From Nocardioides insulae DSM 17944 (GTDB lineage: Bacteria; Actinomycetota; Actinomycetes; Propionibacteriales; Nocardioidaceae), in NCBI RefSeq assembly GCF_000422825.1, contig NZ_KE383929.1, positions 434,001 to 498,000 of the forward strand: a stretch of 64,000 nt of DNA. Reading direction: 5' to 3'. Below, piece after piece: positions 25,263-34,446 of this stretch (positions are counted from its first letter, which is position 1; every line of letters begins with the position of its first letter). A program made the translations under genes and the position numbers. The notes under the pieces are model-generated. The model was not told where the DNA came from, made no database searches, and was given only the letters and a program-made list of their open reading frames with translations.

Positions 25263-26584
25263 CGGAGGATCTCGCTGTTCTGGGACGGGGATTCGGGACG
25301 GGGTCGAGCAAGGGAGGCCGACGGCGCGGTGCGCGGGACGAACAGCATCAGCAGTCCGCCCAGGAGCGCGGTCAGTGCGAACGCGACCGCGGTGGCCGTG
25401 AGCGGCTGGGCGAATCCGACCGCCCAGGCGCCGAAGGTGGGGCCGATGATGCCGCCGAGGCGGCCGACCCCCAGGGCCCAGCCGAGCCCGCTGGCGCGGG
25501 CGTGGACCGGGTAGAACCTGGCGATGAAGTCGTTGAGAATGTTCTGGGTACCGAAGCCTCCGAAGCCGGCCAGCAGGAGCAGCACGACGAGGGGTGCCGT
25601 CGCCGGCTGCAGCGAGACCACCAGCAGCGCGGCCGCCGCGACGACGAAGCCGACCACGACCACCGGCTTGGGGCCGACCCGCTCGGCCACCACGGCGGCG
25701 ACCACCGTGCCGATCACCGCGCCCAGGCAGTAGACCAACAGGAACTGGATCGAGGAGCCCAGCCCGTAGCCGGACCCGCTCATCGCCTGGGGCAGCCAGG
25801 TGGTGATGCCGAAGACGGTGAGGAGGCTGCAGAACGTGGTCCCCCAGATCAGCAGGGTCGGGAGCAGCATCGGCCCCGACACCAGGGTGGCCACCGAACT
25901 CCGTCGCGCCCCCGTGGCGGACGGCCCCTCCGAGCCGATCGCCGGTGCCTGCAGTCCGTACGCCGCACGCACCCGCTCGGCGGAGGCAAGGTCGCCGCGG
26001 ACGGCCAGGAAGCCTGGGGATTCCGGGAGCAGCCGGACCAGGAACGGCACCACCAGCAGCATCGACCCCGCGAGGGCGTACACCGGCCGGAATCCGTGCT
26101 CGGGCACCAGCCACGAGGCCAGCAGGCTGGCCAGCACCATGCCGACCGGCGGCCCGGTGAGGACCAGACCCAGCGTGCGGGACCGCACGGCCGGGTCGGT
26201 GAACTCGCTGGCGAGGGCGACCGCGGTCGGCAGCAGGCCACCGACCCCGACGCAGGTGAGCACCCGGAAGGTGACGAAGAGGCCGACGCTCGGGGCCAGA
26301 GCGGTGAGGATCATGCCGAGGGAGAAGGCGGTCACGCTGAGGATGAAGATCCGCCGGCGGCCGACCCGGTCGGTCAGGGTGCCGGCGAGCAGCGAACCGA
26401 CCAACATCCCGGCCAGGGCGAGACTGCCGATGTGCCCGGCTTGATCGGGGGTGAGCCGGAAGGGCTCACCCCCGATCAGGGCCGGCAGGGTGGCGCCGTA
26501 GGTCATCAGGTCGTACCCGTCGGCCACCAGGCACAACCAGCACAGCACGTACACGGGGATCCTCGAACGATGGCTGGTCGGCAT
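25259..26584 (-). CDS. MFS transporter, aromatic acid:H+ symporter (AAHS) type
   Basis: A 441-residue, 12-helix permease from the ATG at 26584, which has GAGGAGA upstream. An ATG at 26629 is less well placed. DGYDLMTYGATLPAL in helix 1 carries the charged residue typical of AAHS carriers. GTLTDRVGRRRIFI is the loop 2-3 MFS signature, and LLPESPGFL is the mid-loop motif. It should import an aromatic carboxylate for the monooxygenase encoded immediately downstream, with which it overlaps by four bases. The FAH-family gene lies 168 bases upstream on the same strand. Confidence 0.88.
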   Translation of the reverse strand: MPTSHRSRIPVYVLCWLCLVADGYDLMTYGATLPALIGGEPFRLTPDQAGHIGSLALAGMLVGSLLAGTLTDRVGRRRIFILSVTAFSLGMILTALAPSVGLFVTFRVLTCVGVGGLLPTAVALASEFTDPAVRSRTLGLVLTGPPVGMVLASLLASWLVPEHGFRPVYALAGSMLLVVPFLVRLLPESPGFLAVRGDLASAERVRAAYGLQAPAIGSEGPSATGARRSSVATLVSGPMLLPTLLIWGTTFCSLLTVFGITTWLPQAMSGSGYGLGSSIQFLLVYCLGAVIGTVVAAVVAERVGPKPVVVVGFVVAAAALLVVSLQPATAPLVVLLLLAGFGGFGTQNILNDFIARFYPVHARASGLGWALGVGRLGGIIGPTFGAWAVGFAQPLTATAVAFALTALLGGLLMLFVPRTAPSASLARPRPESPSQNSEILR

Positions 26585-26752
26585 GGTTCTCCTCGACGGG
26601 ATGCGGTGGGATGCCGTGGTCTGCGCCACAGCACGACCCGAGGGTGGCGGCGATCACAGTCAGCGAGAACCCCGGTTTCCGATCATCGGGAGAGCTGGCC
26701 CGCCTCAGGCCTCCTCAGACCTCCTCGGCCACCCGCGGGCGGGACGGCCCGG

Positions 26753-27658
26753 TCACGCCGTCGCCCCTCCGGGAGCCACCGGCACGCCGGCCAGCTCGGC
26801 GCGGGCAGAGCCGGCCACCACGTGGTTGCGCAGCACGCCCAGCTTCTCCACCTCGACCTCGACCACGTCGCCGGGCTGCATCAGCCACGGTGGCGTGCGT
26901 GCGTAGCCCACGCCGGACGGCGTACCGGTGGCGAGCAGGTCCCCAGGACGCACGGTGAAGGTGCGCGAGATCAGCGCGAGGGTGTCGCCGACGGTGTAGA
27001 CCATCTCCTCGGTGCTCCCCTGCTGCACCGTCTCGCCGTTGACCCGGGTCTCCACCCGCAGCCCCTCACGGAGGTCGCCCACCTCGGCGGCGGGCACCAT
27101 CGGACCGAGCGGCCCGGAGCGGTCCGCGTTCTTGCCCAGAATCCACTGCGAGGTGAGCTTCTGGGCGCGGCGTGCGGTGACATCGTTGAAGGTCGAGTAG
27201 CCGAGCACGGCGGCCAGCGCGTCCTCCGGCGAGGAGTCGACGAGCGTCTCTCCGACCCAGGCGACGATCTCACCCTCCCAGTCCAGCCCGGCCTCGTCGG
27301 CGGGCACGGGGATGGCGGCTCCGTCCACCGTCAGGGAGGCCGGCCAGCGGGCGAACAGAGTGGGGTACTCCGGCAGTTCCTCGCCGGCGAAGGTCCCCTC
27401 GGCGACGTGCTTGAGGTAGTTCAGGCCGATGCAGATCACCCGAGCGCCGGGCAGCACCGGCGGGACCAGTTCGACGTCGTCGACAGCCACCCGCTCGGAC
27501 GACACGGACTCCGAACCGGCCCGGTCCAGCATCGCCGCCGGCGCAGCCCAGAACTCCTCGAGCCCTGCGATCACCGCGACCTCGCGGCCGTCCTCACTCA
27601 GCTGTCCAACCTGCACCGAACCGTCGGCGCGGCGGAACCCCACCATGCGCGTGGTCAT
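26753..27658 (-). CDS. Fumarylacetoacetate hydrolase-family protein
   Basis: A 301-residue metal-dependent hydrolase or isomerase. ICIGLNYLKHVAE, DWEGEIVAWVG and GYSTFNDVTARRAQ are the core motifs of the FAH C-terminal domain, with acidic metal ligands in the EGE region. TGTPSGVGYARTPPWLMQPGD is the conserved end. The family acts on C-C bonds in acyl-pyruvates and related ring-fission products. GAGGA lies six bases before the ATG. It leads the aromatic operon and is divergent from a GntR regulator. No ring-cleavage dioxygenase is encoded nearby, so the pathway is incomplete in this window. Confidence 0.88.
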   Translation of the reverse strand: MTTRMVGFRRADGSVQVGQLSEDGREVAVIAGLEEFWAAPAAMLDRAGSESVSSERVAVDDVELVPPVLPGARVICIGLNYLKHVAEGTFAGEELPEYPTLFARWPASLTVDGAAIPVPADEAGLDWEGEIVAWVGETLVDSSPEDALAAVLGYSTFNDVTARRAQKLTSQWILGKNADRSGPLGPMVPAAEVGDLREGLRVETRVNGETVQQGSTEEMVYTVGDTLALISRTFTVRPGDLLATGTPSGVGYARTPPWLMQPGDVVEVEVEKLGVLRNHVVAGSARAELAGVPVAPGGATA

Positions 27659-27709
27659 GACGTGTCCTCACTCTCGCGTTCCAGCGCCGGGACCGGCGCG
27701 ACATTCACA

Positions 27710-27722
27710 CTAAAACATTTAG
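27710..27722. promoter_or_regulatory. A+T-rich palindrome between FAH and GntR genes
   Basis: CTAAA-ACA-TTTAG, an inverted repeat in a notably A+T-rich stretch between two divergent genes. It is a plausible operator for the adjacent GntR-family protein. A TAGAAC at 27734-27739, 7 bases before the regulator's GTG, would give a leaderless transcript, so repressor on the palindrome would overlap the regulator's own promoter. Confidence 0.5.
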
Positions 27723-27746
27723 ATGGTTTGTGGTAGAACTGGGGTC

Positions 27747-28451
27747 GTGGCCACGACCCGTCCCGTCCTCGGCGATCTCAGCACCGCAGCGGCGCCGTCC
27801 CGTGCCGAGCAGCTCGCGAGCGCCGTCGAGCGACGCATCCGCGAGGAGTCGCTCGCGCCGGGCTCCCCGCTCGGCACGCTCGAGGACCTCCAGGGCGCCA
27901 GCGGCTACTCGCGTCCCACCGTCAACGAGGCGGTCCGCGTGCTGCGGGACCGAGGCCTGGTCCGGATCAAGCCGGGACGTGGCGGCGGACTCTTCGTGGC
28001 CGAGCGCGGCCCCGTCGTACGCCTGCGGCACACGCTGCTGGCCGTCGACGAGGAGCCGACCACCGTGACCGAGGCGATCGAGCTGCGCGACCACCTCGAG
28101 CTCCTCATCGACCTCGGTGCCGCCCGCTGCCGTACCGAGCGGGACGTCACGGCCCTGCGCGCCCTGCTCGCGCGGATGGCCGAGGCATCCGACTGGGCCG
28201 GCTTCATGGCCGCCAACTGGGCCCTGCACGAGCGGATCGCCGCCGTCTCCCCCAACGCCATGGCCCGCGCCGTGTACGTCGGGACACTCGGCCACCTCTC
28301 CAGCACCTCGGCGGCCTACGACGAGGGCCCCGACTCGCGCGCCTATCGCGCTAGACGCCACCAGGCCCATGTCGACCTGGTCGCGGCGATCGCCGACGGC
28401 GACGAGCAACGCGTCCGTACGGCGGTCGAGCGCCATGCCACACCGTCCTGA
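27747..28451 (+). CDS. GntR-family (FCD-type) transcriptional regulator
   Basis: A 234-residue regulator from the GTG at 27747. The winged helix-turn-helix is at about residues 20-90: AEQLASAVERRIREE, LEDLQGASGYSRPTVNEAVR and LVRIKPGRGGGLFV. The all-helical FCD ligand domain follows, with AIELRDHLELLIDLGAA and WALHERIAAVSPNAMA, the expected metal-binding histidine region, and a terminal HQAHVDLVAAIADGD. It most likely represses the divergent catabolic operon until a substrate or intermediate binds. Confidence 0.9.
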   Translation: MATTRPVLGDLSTAAAPSRAEQLASAVERRIREESLAPGSPLGTLEDLQGASGYSRPTVNEAVRVLRDRGLVRIKPGRGGGLFVAERGPVVRLRHTLLAVDEEPTTVTEAIELRDHLELLIDLGAARCRTERDVTALRALLARMAEASDWAGFMAANWALHERIAAVSPNAMARAVYVGTLGHLSSTSAAYDEGPDSRAYRARRHQAHVDLVAAIADGDEQRVRTAVERHATPS

Positions 28452-28485
28452 GACAGATCAGGCCCCGGGAGGCGCCAGCCGGTCC

Positions 28486-28502
28486 CGACCGCTCAGCGGT
28501 CG
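28486..28502. terminator. 8-bp palindrome after the GntR gene
   Basis: CGACCGCT-C-AGCGGTCG is a near loop-free inverted repeat between two codirectional genes. It could be a weak terminator of the GntR gene or a protein-binding site for the DUF3500 gene. The direct repeat immediately after it favours a regulatory reading. Confidence 0.35.
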
Positions 28503-28566
28503 TAGTCCTGTGTCGTAGTCCTCAGGTTTCCAGTTCCACCCAGTTCCGTATCAGGGAGTCAGCCAC

Positions 28567-29808
28567 ATGTCGGAGTTCCGTAGCTACCTCTATCCCCCCG
28601 GCCACCCGCGCATCGCCGACCTCGTCGGCGTGGATGCCTACGCCTACCGCGACCTGGCCCGCGAGGATGATTTCACCGGCGGCCTGATCCGCGGCTGGAC
28701 CCCGCTCTACCGCAACCCCTTCGTCGGCGTGACCGAGGAGGGCACCGTGCGCGAGGGGCTGCACCCGTTCGAGCCGGCCCGGCCCGGCGAGGAGGCGCCC
28801 ACCAGCGGCATGGTCGCGGCGGCCGAGCATCTGCTGGGTCTCCTCGACGAGGCGACCAGCGCACGGCTGCGCCATGCCGTGGACGCCGTGGAGTGGCAGA
28901 CCTGGGCGAACCCGGAGTTCATGCAGTTCGACACCGGCCTCCGGCTCGACCAGCAGCCGGAGGAGGTGCGGGAGGCCGCCCTGGCCCTGGTGCGGGCCTC
29001 GCTGAGCGAGGAGGGGTATGAGATCACCCGCCGGATGATGCTGATCAACGGCTTCCTCGGCGACGTGGTCGGGCTGCCCGAGATCCTCAACGACTTCAGC
29101 TACAACATCGCGCTCTACGGCACTCCTGACCAGCACGCTCCGTGGGGCTGGCAACTGTTCGGTCACCACGCCGCGCTGAACTGTCTGGTGGTCGAGGGCC
29201 GGATGAGCCTGAGCCCGGTCTTCCTGGGGGCCGAGCCGGACCAGATCGACGAGGGGCCCCACGCCGCCACCGGCTCGCCGTTCGCCGCCCGGATCGCCCC
29301 GGCGATCGAGCTGATGGCCGCGCTACCCGAGGACCAGCGGCGCGCGGCGGTGGTCTATCAGCAGATGGTGGACCCGGCGATGCCCGAGGGCCGGGTCCAC
29401 CCCGGCGACGAGCGCCATCTGGCCGGTGCCTTCCAGGACAACCGGGTCATCCCGCTGGAGGGCACTCCCGTCGCGGCGATGCCCGAACCGGCCCGCCGGC
29501 TGATCCTCGACCTGCTCGAGGAGTTCCACCGGCTTCTGCCTGCGGGGCCTCGCGCCGCCCGGATGCGGGAGCTTGAGAGCCACCTGGAGGAGACCTGGTT
29601 CAGTTGGATCGGCGGGCACGCTCCCGGGGACGTGTTCTACTACCGCATCCAGTCCCCCGTGGTCATCGCCGAACTCGACCACCATTGCGGTGTCTTCCTC
29701 GACTACGACCAGCCCCAGCCCTTCCACATCCACACCGTGCTACGCACCCCGCACGGCAACGACTACGGCCGGGCCTGGGTGCGGCAGTGGCAGGCGGCGC
29801 ACGACTGA
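28567..29808 (+). CDS. DUF3500 domain protein
   Basis: A 413-residue protein that matches the DUF3500 family by its central and C-terminal boxes: YNIALYGTPDQHAPWGWQLFGHH, and FYYRIQSPVVIAELDHHCG with FHIHTVLRTPHGNDYG. The many conserved His, Asp and Trp residues suggest a metal-dependent or redox enzyme, but no activity is established for the family. No signal peptide is seen. AGGGAG lies 8 bases before the ATG. An 11-base direct repeat (GTCGTAGTCCT at 28499-28509 and 28512-28522) and a palindrome at 28486-28502 lie in the leader. Confidence 0.8.
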   Translation: MSEFRSYLYPPGHPRIADLVGVDAYAYRDLAREDDFTGGLIRGWTPLYRNPFVGVTEEGTVREGLHPFEPARPGEEAPTSGMVAAAEHLLGLLDEATSARLRHAVDAVEWQTWANPEFMQFDTGLRLDQQPEEVREAALALVRASLSEEGYEITRRMMLINGFLGDVVGLPEILNDFSYNIALYGTPDQHAPWGWQLFGHHAALNCLVVEGRMSLSPVFLGAEPDQIDEGPHAATGSPFAARIAPAIELMAALPEDQRRAAVVYQQMVDPAMPEGRVHPGDERHLAGAFQDNRVIPLEGTPVAAMPEPARRLILDLLEEFHRLLPAGPRAARMRELESHLEETWFSWIGGHAPGDVFYYRIQSPVVIAELDHHCGVFLDYDQPQPFHIHTVLRTPHGNDYGRAWVRQWQAAHD

Positions 29809-29923
29809 CCCCAACGGTCCGGCGCAGCGGTCCCGCGCACGCGATCCGGCCAGCGCGGGCCCAGGGACACCATCTGGGTCATTTCCCATGTACGCCGCCC
29901 GCCGGATCCGGCAGGCTGGGACC

Positions 29924-30739
29924 GTGACCCAGGAACCAACGGTGGCCGCCCACGCGACCGATCTGCGCAAGGTCTACGGCTCCGGCGACTCGGAGGTGCA
30001 CGCCCTGGACGGGGTGAGCATCGAGCTCCGGGCCGGCGAGTTCACCGCGATCATGGGCCCCTCGGGCTCCGGCAAGTCGACGCTCATGCACTGCCTGGCC
30101 GCGCTCGACACACCCTCGGGCGGCGAGGTGGTCGTGGACGGCACCGCGCTGTCGAGTCTGAGCGACAAGGCGCTGACCCGGATCCGTCGGGAGCGGATCG
30201 GGTTCGTCTTCCAGGCGTTCAACCTGATCCCGACGCTGACCGCCGAGGAGAACATCACCCTCCCCCTGAGCCTGGCCGGTCGCAAGCCCGATCCGGCGTG
30301 GTTCGACCTGGTCGTGGACACCGTCGGCCTGCGGGACCGGCTGGACCACCGCCCCAGCGAGATGTCCGGTGGCCAGCAGCAGCGCGTGGCCTGCGCCCGG
30401 GCGCTCATCGCCCAGCCCTCGATCGTCTTCGCCGACGAGCCCACCGGCAACCTGGACAGCACCTCGGGCGCGGAGGTGCTCGGTTTCCTACGCCGCAGCG
30501 TCGACGAGTTCGGGCAGACGATCGTGATGGTCACCCACGACGCGGTCGCTGCGTCGTACAGCGACCGGGTGGTGTTCCTCGCCGACGGCAAGTTCGTCGA
30601 TGAGATCACCGCCCCGAGCCGGGAGGAGATCCTGGCCCACATGGCCGAGCTCCACGCCCCGACCGCACCGGCCTCCCCGACCGCCCCGACCGTCTCGCCG
30701 GAGGGCGAGGCGGACGCGCCGCCCGCCAGGAACGAGTAG
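29924..30739 (+). CDS. ABC transporter ATP-binding protein (LolD/MacB type)
   Basis: A 271-residue ATPase partner of the FtsX-like permease encoded four bases downstream. Walker A is GPSGSGKST, the Q-loop is FVFQAFNL, the signature is MSGGQQQRVACARAL, Walker B is SIVFADEPTGNLDS and the H-loop is MVTHD. A Pro/Thr-rich tail of about 30 residues ends the protein. The GTG at 29924 is chosen because the domain begins soon after; an ATG at 29888 would add 12 residues. MacB-type systems extract or export lipoproteins, peptides or drugs. The substrate here is unknown. Confidence 0.92.
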   Translation: MTQEPTVAAHATDLRKVYGSGDSEVHALDGVSIELRAGEFTAIMGPSGSGKSTLMHCLAALDTPSGGEVVVDGTALSSLSDKALTRIRRERIGFVFQAFNLIPTLTAEENITLPLSLAGRKPDPAWFDLVVDTVGLRDRLDHRPSEMSGGQQQRVACARALIAQPSIVFADEPTGNLDSTSGAEVLGFLRRSVDEFGQTIVMVTHDAVAASYSDRVVFLADGKFVDEITAPSREEILAHMAELHAPTAPASPTAPTVSPEGEADAPPARNE

Positions 30740-30742
30740 GAC

Positions 30743-33283
30743 GTGCTGCGCCTGACGCTGCGCAACCTGTTCGCGCGCAAGCTGCGGCTGCTGATGAGCG
30801 GCCTCGCGATCGTGCTCGGTGTGGGGTTCCTGTCCGGGGTCCTGGTCTTCAGCAACGGGCTCTCGACCACCTTCGACCGGATCATCAACGGCTCCACACC
30901 CGATGGCCTGGTGCGCGCCGAGGGCGGCGAGTCGTTCTCCGGCGGCGCCCTGGGCACCGCCACCGCCACCCTCGCGCCGGGCGACGTCGAGGCGTTGGCC
31001 GCGCTGCCCGAGGTCGAACGCGCCGACGGTGGTGTCGACGGCTTCGGGATGAGCCTGCTGGCCTCCGACGGGTCGCTGGTCGGTGGGACCGGCGCACCGA
31101 CGCTGGCCTTCAACCGCAACGAGGCGCCGAACATGGCCGGGGAGCCCATCCTCGAGCTCACTCAGGGAGCCTGGCCCGACTCCTCGACCGAGGTGGTGCT
31201 GGACGACGCCTCCGCCGACCGGGGTGGCTACGCGCTGGGCGACCAGGTCCGCCTGATCGCGCCGTACGGCGAGCTCGAGCGTGCTGCGACCCTGGTCGGC
31301 ACCGCCGAGCTCAACGGCGGCGGCACCGCCGGCGCCACCCTGCTGGTCTTCGACACCGAAGGGGCGCAAGAGCTCTTCCTGGACGGCCAGGACCGCTACA
31401 CCTCGGTCAGCCTGACCGCCGCCGAGGGCGTGTCCCAGCAGGAGCTGGTGGATGCGGCCGAGCGGGTCGTCCCGGACGGGTTCGTCGCGGTCTCCGGCGA
31501 TGATGTGGTGGAGGAGTCCGAGGACGCGATCGGGGCCTTCCTCGACGTGATCTCGACCTTCCTGCTGGTCTTCGCCGTGATCGCGGTCGTCGTCGGCGGG
31601 TTCATCATCGTCAACACCTTCACGATCCTGGTCGCCCAGCGCACCCGTGAGCTCGCTCTGCTCCGGGCGCTCGGAGCGTCGCGGGGCCAGGTGACCCGCT
31701 CGGTGCTGGTCGAGGCCGCGGCGCTGGCCCTGCTCGCCTCCACGGTCGGCATCCTGCTCGGCTGGGCCCTCGCCCGCGGGCTGGCGGCGGTCTTCCGTGC
31801 GGTCGGGCTGGACATCGCCGGCGGTGCCCTGACCCTCACCCCCGGCGCCGTGCTCACCAGTTACGCCGCCGGCCTGCTGGTGACCCTGGTGGCGGCCTAT
31901 CTGCCGGCGCGCCGGGCGGGCAGGGTCGCCCCGGTAGCGGCGATGCGGGTCGACCAGGTGATCCACAAGGGGTCCTTGCGCCGTCGCACGCTGTACGGCG
32001 CGATCGCGCTCGCGGTGGGTGCCGGCTTCGTGGCCGCGGGGCTGGCGGGCGCCCCGAACGGCACCCTTCTGATCGGGATCGGCGCGGTCCTGTGGATCCT
32101 CACCGTCGCGGCGATCAGCTCCGTGGTCGGCAGGCCCGTGCTGATCGCCTGCCGCGCGGCGTTCGGCCGCCTCTTCGGCACCACCGGCCGGCTCGCCGGC
32201 GAGAACGCGCTGCGCGACCCGCGCCGTACGGGTGCCACCGCCTCGGCACTGATGATCGGCCTGGCGCTGGTCTCGACGATCGGGGTGCTGGCGGCCTCGC
32301 TCAACACCTCCGTCGACGACCTCGTGGACGAGGAGTTCACCGCCGACTACCTCGTGCAGAGCACCGCCTTCATGCCGTTCTCGACCGAGATCGGCGACCG
32401 GATGGAGCAGGTCGAGGGCGTCGAGACGCTCAGCCGGCAGCAGTGGGCGGGGGCGACCCTGGACGGGGACCTCGTCGTGGTGTCGGGCAACGACGACGCC
32501 TTCACCGACGTGTACGACCTCGATGTTCTCGAGGGTGACCCCGAACTCGGGCAGAACGGCGCGCTGGTCTTCGAGGAGACCGCCTCCCGCCACGGTTGGC
32601 ACCCCGGCGACTCCTTCCGGCTCTCCTTCCCCGGCGGAGCCGTCGCCGAGGTCACCGTCGCGGCGGTGATCGCGGAGAACCCGTCCACCTCCGACATCTC
32701 GGTGCCGCTGGCACTGCTCACCCGGGAGGGCCTCACCCGGCAGGACAGCACCCTGAGCATCCTGGTCGAGGACGGCGCCGACCGCGCGAGCGTGGAGGCC
32801 GATCTGGAGGACGCGGTGGGTGCCGCACCGGTGGTCGGTGTCTTCGACAAAGAGAGCTTCGCCGAACAGATCCGCGGGCAGGTCAACCAACTCCTCTACA
32901 TGATCTACGGCCTGCTCGCGCTGGCGATCGTGATCGCCGTGATCGGCATCGTCAACACGCTCGGCCTGAGCGTCATCGAACGCACCCGCGAGATCGGTCT
33001 GCTCCGCGCGGTGGGCCTCGATCGGCCGAGTCTGCGTCGGATGGTCACCCTGGAATCGGTGGCGATCGCTGTCCTGGGGGCCGTCCTCGGCCTGGTGCTC
33101 GGCGTCGCGATCGGCACGATCCTGCGCCAGCAGTTGCGCGAGGACCTCACCAGCCTCGCCATACCGATGGGCCAACTGGCCGCCTTCCTCGTGATCGCCG
33201 TGATCGTCGGGGTCCTCGCCGCAGTCATCCCGGCCATCCGAGCGGCCCGGCTCAACGTGCTCGAGGCCATCGCGGAGGAATAG
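30743..33283 (+). CDS. FtsX-like ABC permease (two FtsX domains)
   Basis: An 846-residue integral membrane protein. Helix 1 (about 18-40) is followed by a large extracellular MacB-like domain, then an FtsX block of three helices with FTILVAQRTRELALLRALGA. Further helices, a second extracellular domain and a second FtsX block with LSVIERTREIGLLRAVGLDR follow. The duplicated layout is typical of actinobacterial exporters that act with one LolD-type ATPase. The GTG start follows the ATPase stop by three bases, so they are one operon. No periplasmic adaptor is present. Confidence 0.9.
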   Translation: MLRLTLRNLFARKLRLLMSGLAIVLGVGFLSGVLVFSNGLSTTFDRIINGSTPDGLVRAEGGESFSGGALGTATATLAPGDVEALAALPEVERADGGVDGFGMSLLASDGSLVGGTGAPTLAFNRNEAPNMAGEPILELTQGAWPDSSTEVVLDDASADRGGYALGDQVRLIAPYGELERAATLVGTAELNGGGTAGATLLVFDTEGAQELFLDGQDRYTSVSLTAAEGVSQQELVDAAERVVPDGFVAVSGDDVVEESEDAIGAFLDVISTFLLVFAVIAVVVGGFIIVNTFTILVAQRTRELALLRALGASRGQVTRSVLVEAAALALLASTVGILLGWALARGLAAVFRAVGLDIAGGALTLTPGAVLTSYAAGLLVTLVAAYLPARRAGRVAPVAAMRVDQVIHKGSLRRRTLYGAIALAVGAGFVAAGLAGAPNGTLLIGIGAVLWILTVAAISSVVGRPVLIACRAAFGRLFGTTGRLAGENALRDPRRTGATASALMIGLALVSTIGVLAASLNTSVDDLVDEEFTADYLVQSTAFMPFSTEIGDRMEQVEGVETLSRQQWAGATLDGDLVVVSGNDDAFTDVYDLDVLEGDPELGQNGALVFEETASRHGWHPGDSFRLSFPGGAVAEVTVAAVIAENPSTSDISVPLALLTREGLTRQDSTLSILVEDGADRASVEADLEDAVGAAPVVGVFDKESFAEQIRGQVNQLLYMIYGLLALAIVIAVIGIVNTLGLSVIERTREIGLLRAVGLDRPSLRRMVTLESVAIAVLGAVLGLVLGVAIGTILRQQLREDLTSLAIPMGQLAAFLVIAVIVGVLAAVIPAIRAARLNVLEAIAEE

Positions 33284-33390
33284 GCGGCAACGGCGGTCGC
33301 ACGCCACCGGTCGCCGGCAACCCCCGGGTCACCTTCGCGGGACCTTCGCCTCGGCCCGCAGGCGTCCTCACGCCTGTCAGACTGGTCTGC

Positions 33391-34419
33391 GTGACCCGGG
33401 CCGTCGTGGGGCTGTTCGTGCTGGTGCTCCTCACCGGCTGCTCCGGGGAGGACGCCGAGGACGCCGGCTCCGGATCGGCTCCCGCGGTTCCGCCCGCCAC
33501 GGCCACCGCCGCGCCCGCCCCGCCGTCCGCCCGGCCGACCGCCCCACCGACCGCACCACCGACCGCACCACCGACCGAGACCAGCACGCCCGCAGCCCCC
33601 GAGCCCCCGCTCGTCCGGCCGGGGGACGCCCGGCCGGCGACGGCGATGGCCGCGGTGCGACACCTCGCCGGGGCGATCGGGCCGCGACCCGGCACCTCGG
33701 CGGCGTACCTCCGTGCGGCCCGGTGGACGACGGCCGAGTTCGGGCGGTACGGGTGGCGGGTGCGCGGCCAGTCCTTCCCCACGCCGCCCGGGGTCTCCTG
33801 GGGCGTACCTGTGCGCGGCGGCGACTCGATCAACCTGATCGCGACCCGCGGGAGGCTCCCGCCGGGCCGGAGGTGGCTGCTGGTCGGCGCCCATCTCGAC
33901 ACCGTGCCGCAGGCACCGGGCGCCGAGGACAACGCTTCCGGCGTGGGTTCGCTGCTCGCGGTGGCCGAGGCGCTCGCCGACCGGCGGACCAGCCTGCCGG
34001 TCGTGCTGGTCGCCTTCGGCTCCGAGGAGCCCCGCGGGCCCGGGGACGACGACCACCACTACGGCTCCCGGTTCTACGTCGATTCCCTCTCCCCCGCCCG
34101 GCGCCGCAGCCTGCGCGGCATGGTCTCCCTGGACCGGGTGGGTGTGGGCGGCGTCCTGCCGGTCGGCGCGGCCGAGGGTCGCAACCGGGTCGCCCGCGAA
34201 CTGCTCGCCGCAGCCGGCCGGGCCGGCGTGCCAGCGCGGTTCGAGGGTGAGCAGCGCTCCAGCGACCACTGGTCCTTCACCCGGGCCGGCCTCCCCGCCG
34301 CCCGCCTCGGCAGTACGCCGTACGCCGACTACCACTCCCCCGGCGACGTGCCCTCCGTGGTCGATCCCGACCAGCTCGACCGCACCATCCGCACCACGCT
34401 GGCCTGGCTCGCCCGATGA
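33391..34419 (+). CDS. M28-family peptidase, lipoprotein
   Basis: A 342-residue zinc peptidase anchored outside the membrane. The signal ends in the lipobox VLLTGC, with Cys at about residue 18, then comes a Pro/Thr/Ala-rich spacer to about residue 75. The M28 zinc ligands are visible: GAHLDT, AEDNASGVGS, the catalytic EE in FGSEEPRG, Asp in SLDRVG and His in DYHSPGD. This fits an aminopeptidase fold. A CAGACT 7 bases before the GTG suggests a leaderless start. It lies about 110 bases after the ABC permease on the same strand, but coupling is not evident. Confidence 0.85.
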   Translation: MTRAVVGLFVLVLLTGCSGEDAEDAGSGSAPAVPPATATAAPAPPSARPTAPPTAPPTAPPTETSTPAAPEPPLVRPGDARPATAMAAVRHLAGAIGPRPGTSAAYLRAARWTTAEFGRYGWRVRGQSFPTPPGVSWGVPVRGGDSINLIATRGRLPPGRRWLLVGAHLDTVPQAPGAEDNASGVGSLLAVAEALADRRTSLPVVLVAFGSEEPRGPGDDDHHYGSRFYVDSLSPARRRSLRGMVSLDRVGVGGVLPVGAAEGRNRVARELLAAAGRAGVPARFEGEQRSSDHWSFTRAGLPAARLGSTPYADYHSPGDVPSVVDPDQLDRTIRTTLAWLAR

Positions 34420-34446
34420 TTCCCGGCCGAGGGCTCCAGGGAGGGC

